Below are positions 42,602 to 50,922 of a stretch of DNA of 64,000 nucleotides, in pieces. Source of the DNA: Chloroflexota bacterium (GTDB taxonomy: Bacteria > Chloroflexota > Anaerolineae > Aggregatilineales > Phototrophicaceae); the NCBI GenBank assembly GCA_016223085.1, contig JACRPS010000021.1, positions 1 to 64,000 of the forward strand, written 5' to 3'. Below the pieces are notes generated by a model. That model searched no databases and was not told the origin of the DNA. It was given only the letters and a program-made list of their open reading frames with translations. The translations under genes were made by a program, and so were the position numbers. Position 1 is the first letter of the stretch. Each line of letters opens with the position of its first letter.

Positions 42602-42850
42602 CGTTGCTCCTCCAGACAGTAGTGGCGCGCAGACGCATATCGGGGCGTGTGGAAGCCGCCCACTCGTATCGAATCATGATGGCAGGAAGCAGAAACCGGA
42701 CGAAGGTTGTTGCCGGGATACCCAGAACTGGCCGGTCTTCCCGTGACAACTTTAACACAGGTTGCCAGTACAATATAGCCCGCGTTGCCGACGGCAGGGT
42801 TGCCAACGGCAGTTAATCTCCGCCACGGGCTGGAGGGCTTGCGGTATCGC

Positions 42851-43588
42851 TCAGGCCGGGCGCAGACTTCGCGACAGTTCCCACGCATTCAGACGCTGCC
42901 CGGTCATGCTGGAGGTGTCCAGCCCGGCCAGATACACAAATGCAGGGGCGAGCAGAGCGGGGTCAATCCAGGCCTGTTTCTGTTCCTCGGTATAGTTGGC
43001 CGCTGACATCGGCGTGTTGATCGGCGCGCCTGGGGTGATGGTGTTCACGGCAATATTGAAGGCTTCGCCTTCCAGCGCCAGCACTTTCATCAGGCCTTCC
43101 TGCCCGTGTTTGGCCGGGCAGTACGCCACTTCCTGCACGAAGCCCTTGATGCCCGACCCCGACGACACATAGACAATGCTGCCACCGCCCGCCGCAATCA
43201 TTGGCTGCCAGACCGCCTTACTTAAAATAAACGCCGCCTGAAGGATGATGTTGGTTTCTTTCTGCCAGTCGGCCAGTGTGATTTCCAGCATCGAACGCTG
43301 TATCAGCAGTGCGGCGTTATGTACCAGCACGCGCGGCGCGCCGTACTGCGCCAGCGCCGCGTCTACCGCACGCTGCGTCTCACCCGCGTCGGACAGGTCA
43401 GCCAGCAGCGGCAGGCAGTCCGCACCCGCCGCCCGCAGTTCGTCCGCCAGCCGGTGCAGTTTATCGGCCTGCACGTCCACCAGCGCGAGACGCAGCCCTT
43501 CCCGCGCATAAGCACGGGCAATCGCCGCGCCTAACCCCTGCGCCGCGCCCGTCAGGAAAGCGGTTGCGCCGCGTAATTCCGCCATCAT
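42851..43588 (-). CDS. SDR-family oxidoreductase
   Basis: A 245-residue short-chain dehydrogenase starting MMAELRGATAFLTGAAQGLG. Cofactor loop TGAAQGLGAA (about 14-23), Asp at the end of strand 2 (LALVDVQ) pointing to NAD+, HNAAL in place of NNAG, catalytic Ser in VSSGSG and Y-x3-K in EVAYCPAKHG. It is the distal gene of the left catabolic operon and overlaps the aminotransferase stop by ATGA. Likely oxidises a hydroxy intermediate of the pathway. Confidence 0.9.
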   Translation of the reverse strand: MMAELRGATAFLTGAAQGLGAAIARAYAREGLRLALVDVQADKLHRLADELRAAGADCLPLLADLSDAGETQRAVDAALAQYGAPRVLVHNAALLIQRSMLEITLADWQKETNIILQAAFILSKAVWQPMIAAGGGSIVYVSSGSGIKGFVQEVAYCPAKHGQEGLMKVLALEGEAFNIAVNTITPGAPINTPMSAANYTEEQKQAWIDPALLAPAFVYLAGLDTSSMTGQRLNAWELSRSLRPA

Positions 43589-44760
43589 GCCCGCCTGCCG
43601 TTCAGCAGATCGGTCACAAATCGGGTGAAGCGTTCCAGCCCTTCCTCAAACTCCGGCGAACCTTTGGTCAGCGCACCGCGAATGAAGCCTTCACCCGCGC
43701 CGCCGCCAATCGTGCCCGGCTGGAACACCAGCCGCGCTTCCTCCCGCGCCCGCTGGCAGAACCCGGCACTGGTCAGCCCGGTGGGGCGAATATCAATGAA
43801 GATATAATACGCGCCCTGCGGTTCGCTGTAGGGCAGCGGAATCGCATCCAGCGTCTGCAGCCACAGCCGACGACGTCGGTCATATTCCTTCAGCACATCC
43901 TTGAACCAATCACGTGACTCCTTCAGTACAGCCAGCCCGCCGTACTGCGTGATGACGTTCGCGCAGATCATCATCGCGTGATGGAACGGCAGAATCGCTT
44001 CGATCAGCGGGGCGGGTGCGGCAATGTAACCCAGCCGCATTCCGGTCATGCCGAAACTCTTGGAGAACGAATTCACCGTGATGGTGCGGTCGCCCATGCC
44101 CGGCAGCGACGCCATGCTGACGTGCCGGTGCTCGCCAAACACGTAATACTCGTAAATCTCGTCGGAGATCACCAGCAGATCACGATCCTGCGCGACGCGG
44201 GCAATCTCGCAGAGCGTGGCTTCAGGCAGCACCGTGCCGGTCGGGTTGTTCGGCGTCAGCACAATAATGGCGCGTGTCTGCGGCGTAATGGCCGCTTCCA
44301 GATCAGCCGCATTCACCGTGAAGTTGGTGTTGCGCGTCGTGTTCACCGGCACGAGCGACGCGCCCAGCACGCGCGCATCCCGCGTGTATTCATCGTAATG
44401 GGGCGCGGGTGTCACCGCTTCATCGCCGGGATCGAGCAGCGCCATCAACACGGCCATCAGGGCTTCCTGCGCGCCAGAAGTCACCAGAATTTCATTATCC
44501 GGGTTGACCTGTATCCGGTTTTCGGTCAGCAGCTTGTCGGCAATCGCCGCGCGTAACTCCGGGATACCTGACCACGCCGTGTACTGCACGCGCTTTTCGC
44601 GCAGCGCCGTCTGCATCGCCGCGAACACGGTGTCCGGCGGCACAAAATCCGGCGTGCCACTGCCGAGATTAATCAGTCCCGGTATCGGCACGGACGTTTG
44701 CCGCCCCAGCGAACCGTGCAGGCTGTGCGCCCGTTTGGAAAGATACTGTGTGTAGTCCAT
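43585..44760 (-). CDS. PLP-dependent class I/II aminotransferase
   Basis: A 391-residue fold-type I enzyme with the Schiff-base K234 (NSFSKSFGMTGMRLGY), NNPTG at 171-175 and SDEIYEYY at 199-206. SGTPDF near the N-terminus and TSGAQEALMAV are also characteristic. It moves an amino group between an amino acid and a 2-oxo acid in the cytoplasm. It is related to, but clearly different from, the aminotransferase at 57848 across the divergent cluster. It belongs to the left operon, 27 bases behind the Gfo/Idh gene. Confidence 0.93.
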   Translation of the reverse strand: MDYTQYLSKRAHSLHGSLGRQTSVPIPGLINLGSGTPDFVPPDTVFAAMQTALREKRVQYTAWSGIPELRAAIADKLLTENRIQVNPDNEILVTSGAQEALMAVLMALLDPGDEAVTPAPHYDEYTRDARVLGASLVPVNTTRNTNFTVNAADLEAAITPQTRAIIVLTPNNPTGTVLPEATLCEIARVAQDRDLLVISDEIYEYYVFGEHRHVSMASLPGMGDRTITVNSFSKSFGMTGMRLGYIAAPAPLIEAILPFHHAMMICANVITQYGGLAVLKESRDWFKDVLKEYDRRRRLWLQTLDAIPLPYSEPQGAYYIFIDIRPTGLTSAGFCQRAREEARLVFQPGTIGGGAGEGFIRGALTKGSPEFEEGLERFTRFVTDLLNGRRA

Positions 44761-44787
44761 ACCGCCCCCTCTGCCGAGGAAATTCCG

Positions 44788-45864
44788 TTAATCTACCTGA
44801 ATCCAGCGTCGTTCCCGTGACGACTGCCGAATCGCGTCCATCACCTTCTGCGTTTGCAGGCCGTCGGCGAAGGTGGCGACGCCCTGCGGCGCGCGCGCCT
44901 CACGGATGGCCGCGATGATCTCCCGCATCATGCCGACGACGGACACGTTCCAGATACCCTTGCCCACGCCCGGCAGTGACATATTTGGATCGCCTTCGCT
45001 CATGTCCTGGAAATCTTCGCCCACCCGCGCCACCAGCAGCTTTTCATCGGCGTCGGCCAGCCTGATCGTGCCTTCGCTGCCAAAAATCTGCGTGCTGTTG
45101 CCGATGGTGTGCCGCGCCGCGCTGCTGATAAACACCGACGCCAGCGCGCCGTTCTGCATCTCGGCGGTGAAACTCACCTGATCGTCGGCGGTGGCCGTCC
45201 AGGGCTGGCCGGTCTGTTTGTCAATGCGGTCGGCAACCATCGTCGCCATTTGCCCGCTGACCGCGCCGACCTCGCCCAGCCAGAAGCGCAGCAGGTCAAT
45301 CTGGTGTGAACCGTTGGCGCCCAGCCGCCCGCCGCCCATCTCCGCCAGCGACCACCAGTCGCCCGCCGGACGCGAGGCCGGGTCGCCCCACGTGCCGCTG
45401 ATATTGACGATATTGACATGGCGAACGCTGCCAATCGCACCAGAGGCAATCAGGTCGCGGATTTTGCGCCGGTTGGGGTTGAAGCGCAGTTCGTGGCCGA
45501 TGGCGTGGACGCGCCCCCACGCTTCCGCCCGTTCCAGCATCTGGCGCGCTTCATCGGCATTCATCGCCATCGGCTTTTCACACAGCACATGCGCGCCGCA
45601 GTCCAGCGCGGCCAGCGTCATCGGCGCGTGATGAACCGTCGGCGTGGCGATGCCAACAAAATCTACCGGGTGTTGTTCCAGCATGGCGCGCCAGTCGTCG
45701 TAGGCGTTCGGCACGCCAAAGGCGTCAGCGGTCGCCTTCGCGCTGTCCAGCCGGGCACTGGCAACGGCCACAATTTCTACATCGTCTATCGTTTTTAGCG
45801 CGGGCAAATACGCGGCCTTCGCAAAACTTGCCCCGATGATCGCCGCCTTGATCGTCTGTCCCAT
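44788..45864 (-). CDS. Gfo/Idh/MocA-family dehydrogenase
   Basis: A 358-residue NAD(P)-dependent oxidoreductase. The Rossmann domain has AAIIGASFAKAAYLPAL (about 7-23) and the catalytic CEKPMAMNADEARQM (about 94-108), with H-x-x-D-type GSHQIDLLRFW in the C-terminal domain (about 185). The usual GxGxxG is altered to GASFAK, a variant worth noting. Members oxidise cyclic polyols or sugars, for example inositol or amino sugars. It lies 11 bases behind the glycosidase-like gene of the left operon. Confidence 0.9.
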   Translation of the reverse strand: MGQTIKAAIIGASFAKAAYLPALKTIDDVEIVAVASARLDSAKATADAFGVPNAYDDWRAMLEQHPVDFVGIATPTVHHAPMTLAALDCGAHVLCEKPMAMNADEARQMLERAEAWGRVHAIGHELRFNPNRRKIRDLIASGAIGSVRHVNIVNISGTWGDPASRPAGDWWSLAEMGGGRLGANGSHQIDLLRFWLGEVGAVSGQMATMVADRIDKQTGQPWTATADDQVSFTAEMQNGALASVFISSAARHTIGNSTQIFGSEGTIRLADADEKLLVARVGEDFQDMSEGDPNMSLPGVGKGIWNVSVVGMMREIIAAIREARAPQGVATFADGLQTQKVMDAIRQSSRERRWIQVD

Positions 45865-45875
45865 AGTCTCCTCCG

Positions 45876-47261
45876 CTACAGCAGGCCGCGTTCCTTCAGC
45901 GCCTCGCCAGCGGCTTCCAGATTGCGGAGTTCCGCTTCGGAATAATTGCGCGACAGCAGAATCCCACTCGCGCCGCCATCAAACGCGGCATGAATGGCCG
46001 CTTTCGTTTCTTCGGGTGTGATCGGCTTGCTTGCGCCACCGTCGCCCACCCCAACGCCGATGCCGGGATAGACCTTGCAGCGACCACCGGTATCGGCGAT
46101 CAGGTTTTCCGTCCAGCACTTGACGTACTCCGGCGAAAAGCCAGCCATTGGTGCGTCGGCGCGCGGCGCGATAAAGGCTTCCAGCCCCAGCACGTTCGCC
46201 AGCGCGTTGTACGCGCCGTCGGGCGAAGCGTCGGCCAGTACGCCTTTCTGCCAGCTTTCGGCGAAGTTGGCAAAGCGCGCCCCCGCCGGAGTGTTGTACA
46301 GCACCGGCTTCAACCAGTCGGCGTACTGCGCGTAATCGGACTGGTCATACTGCGCTTTCAGATACGGGTTGTAGGTGTTGATAACCTGCCAGATGCCATA
46401 ACCAACTTCATGCTTCGGGTCGAAGAAGCGCACGATGCCGGCGATTTCGTGATAAAACGCCTGGTGCGCGTCCAGCCACAGCTTTTCCCACATCAGCACT
46501 TCAGGGTAGTGCAGCAGGTGGCGCAGCAGCGTGACAAACACACCGTCACGCGGGCGAACGCCTTTCCGCACGCCGGCCAGAAATTGATCAACTTTACGAT
46601 AGCCTTCCATCGCGCGTTCGACGTTGATACCCCGCGCGCGGGCTTCCGCCACGAAGTATTCGTCAAAGCCGGTGCTGCTGTCGGCGCGGAAGATGTCCAT
46701 CAGCGGACTCTGGCGCTCGATGCCCCACAGCAGGCCGTCCAGATCGTGATTGCTGAACCAGTCGTCAATGATTGAACGCCACCACGCGCGGTAGTGTGGA
46801 TTCAGCAGCGAAGGCCGCGTGGCGGTTTTGCCCCAGTGATCGCGGTCAAGGAACTGGTGGAAACCTGGCTGCCAGATGTGGCGAATGGATGAACTCGACG
46901 TTTCGCAATAATACGGATAGACCTTCATGCCGCGCGCTTTGGCAGCGGGAATCACGTCGGCCAGCGTATCAAAACCCGCGTACAGCGGGTCCGGCGCGGC
47001 AAAATCACGGTGCGTGGTTGCTGCGTAATGTGCCGGATCCGGCTGCCAGAACGCGCCACCTTGCAGATTGTCGGGTTCGGCCACGCCGTGATCGGGGAAA
47101 CCGTAGGCCGCGCGCCCGGCGTTACCCCGGCTCCACGACAGCGCCGAGATCATCAGCGCGTTCACACCGGCTTTCTCCCGCAACAGATCAAGCACCGGCT
47201 CAACGCCTTCATCAATGAAGCTGATCGCGCCGATCTGAATGCCAACAAATGTTTTTGCCAT
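45876..47261 (-). CDS. Unassigned cytoplasmic TIM-barrel-like protein, glycosidase-like
   Basis: A 461-residue protein without a signal peptide, starting MAKTFVGIQIGAISFIDEG. The layout is of an alpha/beta barrel related to putative glycosidases: a surface segment ARGMKVYPYYCETSSSS (about 111), RAWWRSIIDDWFSNHDLDGLLWGIERQSP (about 158-186) where the usual DG-x-x-x-D-x-E of hydrolytic barrels appears as DGLLWGIE, and a barrel closure CKVYPGIGVGVGDGG (about 397) with GGASGILLSRNYSE near the end. I cannot assign a known family. Being intracellular and coupled to an oligopeptide-type importer, it presumably acts on an imported glycoside or related compound. Confidence 0.6.
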   Translation of the reverse strand: MAKTFVGIQIGAISFIDEGVEPVLDLLREKAGVNALMISALSWSRGNAGRAAYGFPDHGVAEPDNLQGGAFWQPDPAHYAATTHRDFAAPDPLYAGFDTLADVIPAAKARGMKVYPYYCETSSSSIRHIWQPGFHQFLDRDHWGKTATRPSLLNPHYRAWWRSIIDDWFSNHDLDGLLWGIERQSPLMDIFRADSSTGFDEYFVAEARARGINVERAMEGYRKVDQFLAGVRKGVRPRDGVFVTLLRHLLHYPEVLMWEKLWLDAHQAFYHEIAGIVRFFDPKHEVGYGIWQVINTYNPYLKAQYDQSDYAQYADWLKPVLYNTPAGARFANFAESWQKGVLADASPDGAYNALANVLGLEAFIAPRADAPMAGFSPEYVKCWTENLIADTGGRCKVYPGIGVGVGDGGASKPITPEETKAAIHAAFDGGASGILLSRNYSEAELRNLEAAGEALKERGLL

Positions 47262-47300
47262 AAGAAATTACTCGCCAGTAAAATGAAAACCGAATGCCCG

Positions 47301-48260
47301 TTACCGGCCTCGCAGCCGGGGATCGAGAAAATCACGAAGCCAGTCACCCAGGATGTTCAGCGACAGTACGGTGAACATGATCGCCAGACCGGGGAACAGG
47401 GCCGGCCACCACTTACCTGCCAGGATTTGATCGCGGCTTTCGTTGAGGATGCCGCCCCACGTTGGAACGGTTGGCGGTACGCCCAGCCCCAGGAACGACA
47501 GCGATGCTTCGGCCAGAATCGCGCTGGCAACGTTAAACGACGCGATCACGATCAGCGGCGCGAGTACGTTGGGTAGAATCGCCCGCAGCATGATACGCCG
47601 GTCATTCGCGCCGATGCAGCGCGCCGCCTCGACGTATTCCTTTTCGCGCTGGGAGATCGTCTGTCCGCGCGCGATACGGGCATACGTCACCCACTGGCCG
47701 ATGCCCAGCACCGGAATCAAATTCCACACGCCCGGCCCCAGCACCACCAGCACCATAATCGCCAGCAGAATGAAGGGAAACGCCAGTTGAATATCTGCCA
47801 GCCGCATGATGATGTCATCCAGCAGGCCGCCGCGATAGCCGGCCAGCACGCCCAGCGTTGTGCCCATCAGCCCGCCGACCATCACCGCCATCACGCCAAC
47901 CGCCAGCGATACCTGTGCACCGTAGATGATGCGCGACCACAGATCGCGCCCCAGGCCATCCGTGCCGAGGAAGTAGACGATTTCGCCGTTTTCATTCGCT
48001 TTCATCGGCTCGATCAGGCGTTCAACCAGGCTCTGGCGGTTGGGGTCCTTTGGCGCGATGGACGGCGCGAACACCGCCATAAAGGCCACCACACCCAGGA
48101 TAACCAGCGCCAGAATCGGCCACTTGGCGCGCAGCAGGCTGCGTCCGGCACGCTTCCAGACCGGCGGCTCCGTCACCATCAGGCTGACCGGGTGGGCGGC
48201 ATCTGGCTTCACCCGTACCTTACGATTATTCCAGGCGGATACGCGGATCAAGCTGCGCAT
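47301..48260 (-). CDS. Oligopeptide-type ABC transporter permease (DppC/OppC)
   Basis: A 319-residue membrane protein. The N-terminal 45 residues are polar, then a helix (WPILALVILGVVAFMAVF), the DppC-type extracytoplasmic FLGTDGLGRDLWSRIIYGAQVSL (about 97-119) and five further helices. The EAA loop is EYVEAARCIGANDRRIMLRAILPNVLAP (about 210-237). It overlaps the upstream permease by 35 bases if the ATG at 48260 is used; a GTG or ATG near 48179 would be an alternative start. No ATPase gene follows. Confidence 0.92.
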   Translation of the reverse strand: MRSLIRVSAWNNRKVRVKPDAAHPVSLMVTEPPVWKRAGRSLLRAKWPILALVILGVVAFMAVFAPSIAPKDPNRQSLVERLIEPMKANENGEIVYFLGTDGLGRDLWSRIIYGAQVSLAVGVMAVMVGGLMGTTLGVLAGYRGGLLDDIIMRLADIQLAFPFILLAIMVLVVLGPGVWNLIPVLGIGQWVTYARIARGQTISQREKEYVEAARCIGANDRRIMLRAILPNVLAPLIVIASFNVASAILAEASLSFLGLGVPPTVPTWGGILNESRDQILAGKWWPALFPGLAIMFTVLSLNILGDWLRDFLDPRLRGR

Positions 48261-49206
48261 AAATCAAATCCACCAACAGGTTAAGCGTAATGAATAAAAA
48301 GGAAAACAGGACTACGGACGCCTGCACGACCGGGATGTCGCGCTGGGTGATAGCGTTCGTCACTAACCGCCCGACGCCTGGCCACGAAAAAACCGTTTCG
48401 GTGACGACGACGCCGCTGAGCAAAAACCCAAATTCCAGCCCCAGCATCGTCACGACCGGAATCAGCGCGTTGCGGAAGGCGTGTTTCATGATAACCACAC
48501 GTTCGCTCAATCCCTTCGAGCGCGCCGTTGTGACATAATCCTGAGACAGCACTTCGAGCATGGACGACCGCACCAGCCGGGCGTTACGCGACAGGGAGAA
48601 CAGGCCAATCGTCACGCCGGGCATAATGAGGTAACGGAGCGCATCCGGCAGGTTGGTCAGGCCGGTGCTGATGTCACCTTTCAGCATCGGGTCGAGCACC
48701 GCCACGTGGCCGGAGATCGGTAAGAGCTTGAGCTGCAACCCGACCGACAGCAGCAGCATGATACCGAGCCAGAAACTGGGGATGGATTGCCCGAACATCG
48801 CCAGTAGCATAATGCCGCCGTCCAGCCCCGTGCCACGTTTGGTGGCGGAAATGATGCCAATGGGAATGGCAATCGTCGTCGAAATAATCATGGCAAAAAT
48901 GGTCAGTTCGAGTGTCGCGGGCAGGCGTTCCAGCACCAGATCGAGCGCCGGTTTGCGTGACCGGATGGACATACCCAGATCGCCACGTGCCAGCCCGCTC
49001 AGAAAATTGACGTACTGCACCGGCAGCGGCTGGTCAAAGCCCAGTTTCTTCCGCGTTGCTTCGATTTCTTCCTGGCTGGCGCGTTCGCTGACGTATAAAT
49101 AGGTCGGGTCGCCTGCCAGGTGCAGCGTCAAAAAGGTGAGCAGCGTCACACCCAGGATGACCAGGAGCGATTGCAGCAGACGCCGCGTAATGTATCTCAG
49201 CATCAT
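48226..49206 (-). CDS. Oligopeptide-type ABC transporter permease (DppB/OppB)
   Basis: A 326-residue membrane protein started at the ATG at 49206 (MMLRYITRRLLQSLLVILGV). It has the N-terminal helix TLLTFLTLHLAGDP, the LGFDQPLPVQYVNFLSGLARGDLGMSI segment typical of DppB, five more helices and the EAA loop DYVTTARSKGLSERVVIMKHAFRNALIP. It forms a heterodimer with the DppC-type protein. The gene follows the binding protein and palindrome copy 10. Confidence 0.92.
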   Translation of the reverse strand: MMLRYITRRLLQSLLVILGVTLLTFLTLHLAGDPTYLYVSERASQEEIEATRKKLGFDQPLPVQYVNFLSGLARGDLGMSIRSRKPALDLVLERLPATLELTIFAMIISTTIAIPIGIISATKRGTGLDGGIMLLAMFGQSIPSFWLGIMLLLSVGLQLKLLPISGHVAVLDPMLKGDISTGLTNLPDALRYLIMPGVTIGLFSLSRNARLVRSSMLEVLSQDYVTTARSKGLSERVVIMKHAFRNALIPVVTMLGLEFGFLLSGVVVTETVFSWPGVGRLVTNAITQRDIPVVQASVVLFSFLFITLNLLVDLIYAQLDPRIRLE

Positions 49207-49224
49207 ACGATATGTATTCCAGAG

Positions 49225-49252
49225 GTAGGGACACGGCATGCCGTGCCCCTAC
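49225..49252. repeat. GTAGGG-family palindrome, copy 10
   Basis: 28 bp with one mismatch; left half GTAGGGACACGGCA, right half as in copy 9. It lies between the binding-protein stop (49264) and the DppB-type start (49206) on the minus strand. Confidence 0.9.
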
Positions 49253-49263
49253 AAAAACAGGTC

Positions 49264-50841
49264 TTATTTCAACGTGGCGTTGTAGATGACAATCCACTCG
49301 TCCCGGCGCGCCTGCCAGTCGAGGCGGTTGCTCACGCCGTAGAAGTCCGGCTGGAAGTACAGCAGCAGCCAGGGCGGGTCGTTGTAGAACACTTCGAGCA
49401 TCTGGTTGATGATTTCGCGTTCCTGTTCGGGATCGCGGATGTCGGCCAGACTGTTCCACAGGGTGAACCACTCTTCGTTCTGCCAGTTGGTATAGTTGGT
49501 GCCGGCGTCGGGGCTGGACAGATCGGCCATGTCGTACAGGGCGTCCCACGTACCGCCGCCCGTACCGAGGAAGAACATCGGGCCGATTTCCTTCGGGCCG
49601 GTCAGCGTGCGATAGTCTGCCCAGTCACGGATGTCCACCGTCGTCTTAACGCCGACATCGGTTAGGTATTGCGCGATGGCCTGCACCACATTGGCATCGT
49701 TCAGGTAACGGCCACGCGGCCCCATCAGCACGGTTTCAAAACGCACGCCGTCGGCGTTGCGCGGGTAGCCAGCCGCGTCCAGCAGTTCTTCCGCCTTGGC
49801 CGGGTCAAATGGATATGGTTCCAGGTTCGGGTTATTATTGGGCGGGTTCACCATGCTGGAGGCACGTTCGCATTCCGTGCCCAGCAGCGTCTTGCAGATC
49901 GTCGGCACGTCCACCGCGTACTGGAGCGCCACGCGCACGTCCGTGTTCTGGAGTGCATCGTAGCCGGGCGCATCCTTGAAGTTCTCGCCGAACTGGAAAC
50001 CCACGTAAATGCGGCGCGTACCAGCCACTGCCTGTACTGTTGCCACACCGGAATTATTGACGGCTTCAATCTGATCGGGTGGCACGTTGGCGATCACGTC
50101 CACGTTGCCGGCGATCAGTTCCGCCACGCGGGTGGAGGCTTCCGGGATGACGCGCCAGATTTGCGTCTTGAAGTTGGTCGGACGCAGGGTGTAACCCTCG
50201 ACCGCTTCCAGCGTAATGTGGTCATCCGGCACCCACTCGACGAAGCGGTATGGGCCGGAGCCAATTGGTTTCTGTCCGGCTTCTTCCAGGCTCAGCGCCG
50301 AGTACGAATCCTTGCAGTGAATGTAAACCTCGGAGATTAGCGCAAGGCGCAGGTTCGGCGTCTGGTAGCGGTCGGTGAGGACGGTCACTTGCAAATCGCC
50401 ATCCACGCGCATTCCCTGGTAGCCAATGGCCGGCAGGGCAAAACCCGCCGTATTGCCGGTGAAGGCGTTGGCCGGGTCGGCGGCGCGCTCAAAGCTGTAA
50501 GCCACGTCCTCGGCAGTCAGGGCTTCACCGTCGTGGCAGGTCAGGCCTTCGTTCAGCGTGAACGTCCATTCCGTGCCATCTTCCGAAACCACGTACTCGC
50601 TGGCAAGATACGGGCGCAGCACGCCATCATCACCAATTTCAAACAGGGTGCCGAAAACGTGGAAGAAGATGTTGGCTTCCGCGCGTGAATTCACGCTGGC
50701 GGGGTCAAGCGCGCCTACATCCACAGTCTGGGCAATGATTAACGTATTTTCGTCCGGCGTCTGAGCAACAGTGATAAGCGGGAAAACGACCGCCAGCAAA
50801 CCGATGAGAAGTACCAGTAATACAAATCTGTAACGAAACAT
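49264..50841 (-). CDS. ABC transporter family 5 substrate-binding protein
   Basis: A 525-residue exported protein with a signal peptide (MFRYRFVLLVLLIGLLAVVFPLITVA-Q) and GGAGGGAGC before the ATG. SBP_bac_5 marks: TLIIAQTVDVGALDPASVNSR, FTLNEGLTCHDGEALTAEDVAYSFERA (about 103-129), VRVALQYAVDVPTICKTLLG and DAAGYPRNADGV. It binds oligopeptides or other oligomers and delivers them to the permeases at 49206 and 48260. It is the first transport gene of the left operon, separated from the Gfo/Idh gene upstream by 81 bases. Confidence 0.92.
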   Translation of the reverse strand: MFRYRFVLLVLLIGLLAVVFPLITVAQTPDENTLIIAQTVDVGALDPASVNSRAEANIFFHVFGTLFEIGDDGVLRPYLASEYVVSEDGTEWTFTLNEGLTCHDGEALTAEDVAYSFERAADPANAFTGNTAGFALPAIGYQGMRVDGDLQVTVLTDRYQTPNLRLALISEVYIHCKDSYSALSLEEAGQKPIGSGPYRFVEWVPDDHITLEAVEGYTLRPTNFKTQIWRVIPEASTRVAELIAGNVDVIANVPPDQIEAVNNSGVATVQAVAGTRRIYVGFQFGENFKDAPGYDALQNTDVRVALQYAVDVPTICKTLLGTECERASSMVNPPNNNPNLEPYPFDPAKAEELLDAAGYPRNADGVRFETVLMGPRGRYLNDANVVQAIAQYLTDVGVKTTVDIRDWADYRTLTGPKEIGPMFFLGTGGGTWDALYDMADLSSPDAGTNYTNWQNEEWFTLWNSLADIRDPEQEREIINQMLEVFYNDPPWLLLYFQPDFYGVSNRLDWQARRDEWIVIYNATLK

Positions 50842-50922
50842 GCTCCCTCCAACCTTAAGCGTATAAATCTGTCCTGACCGTTTCGCTCGATGTTCTGGAT
50901 TGGACGTCAGCCTACTCCTTTC

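Noticed and set aside
42602-42850. Short open frames in the gap between the IMPase-like gene and the SDR
   Set aside because: Several overlapping frames in all directions and none with a start signal or domain.
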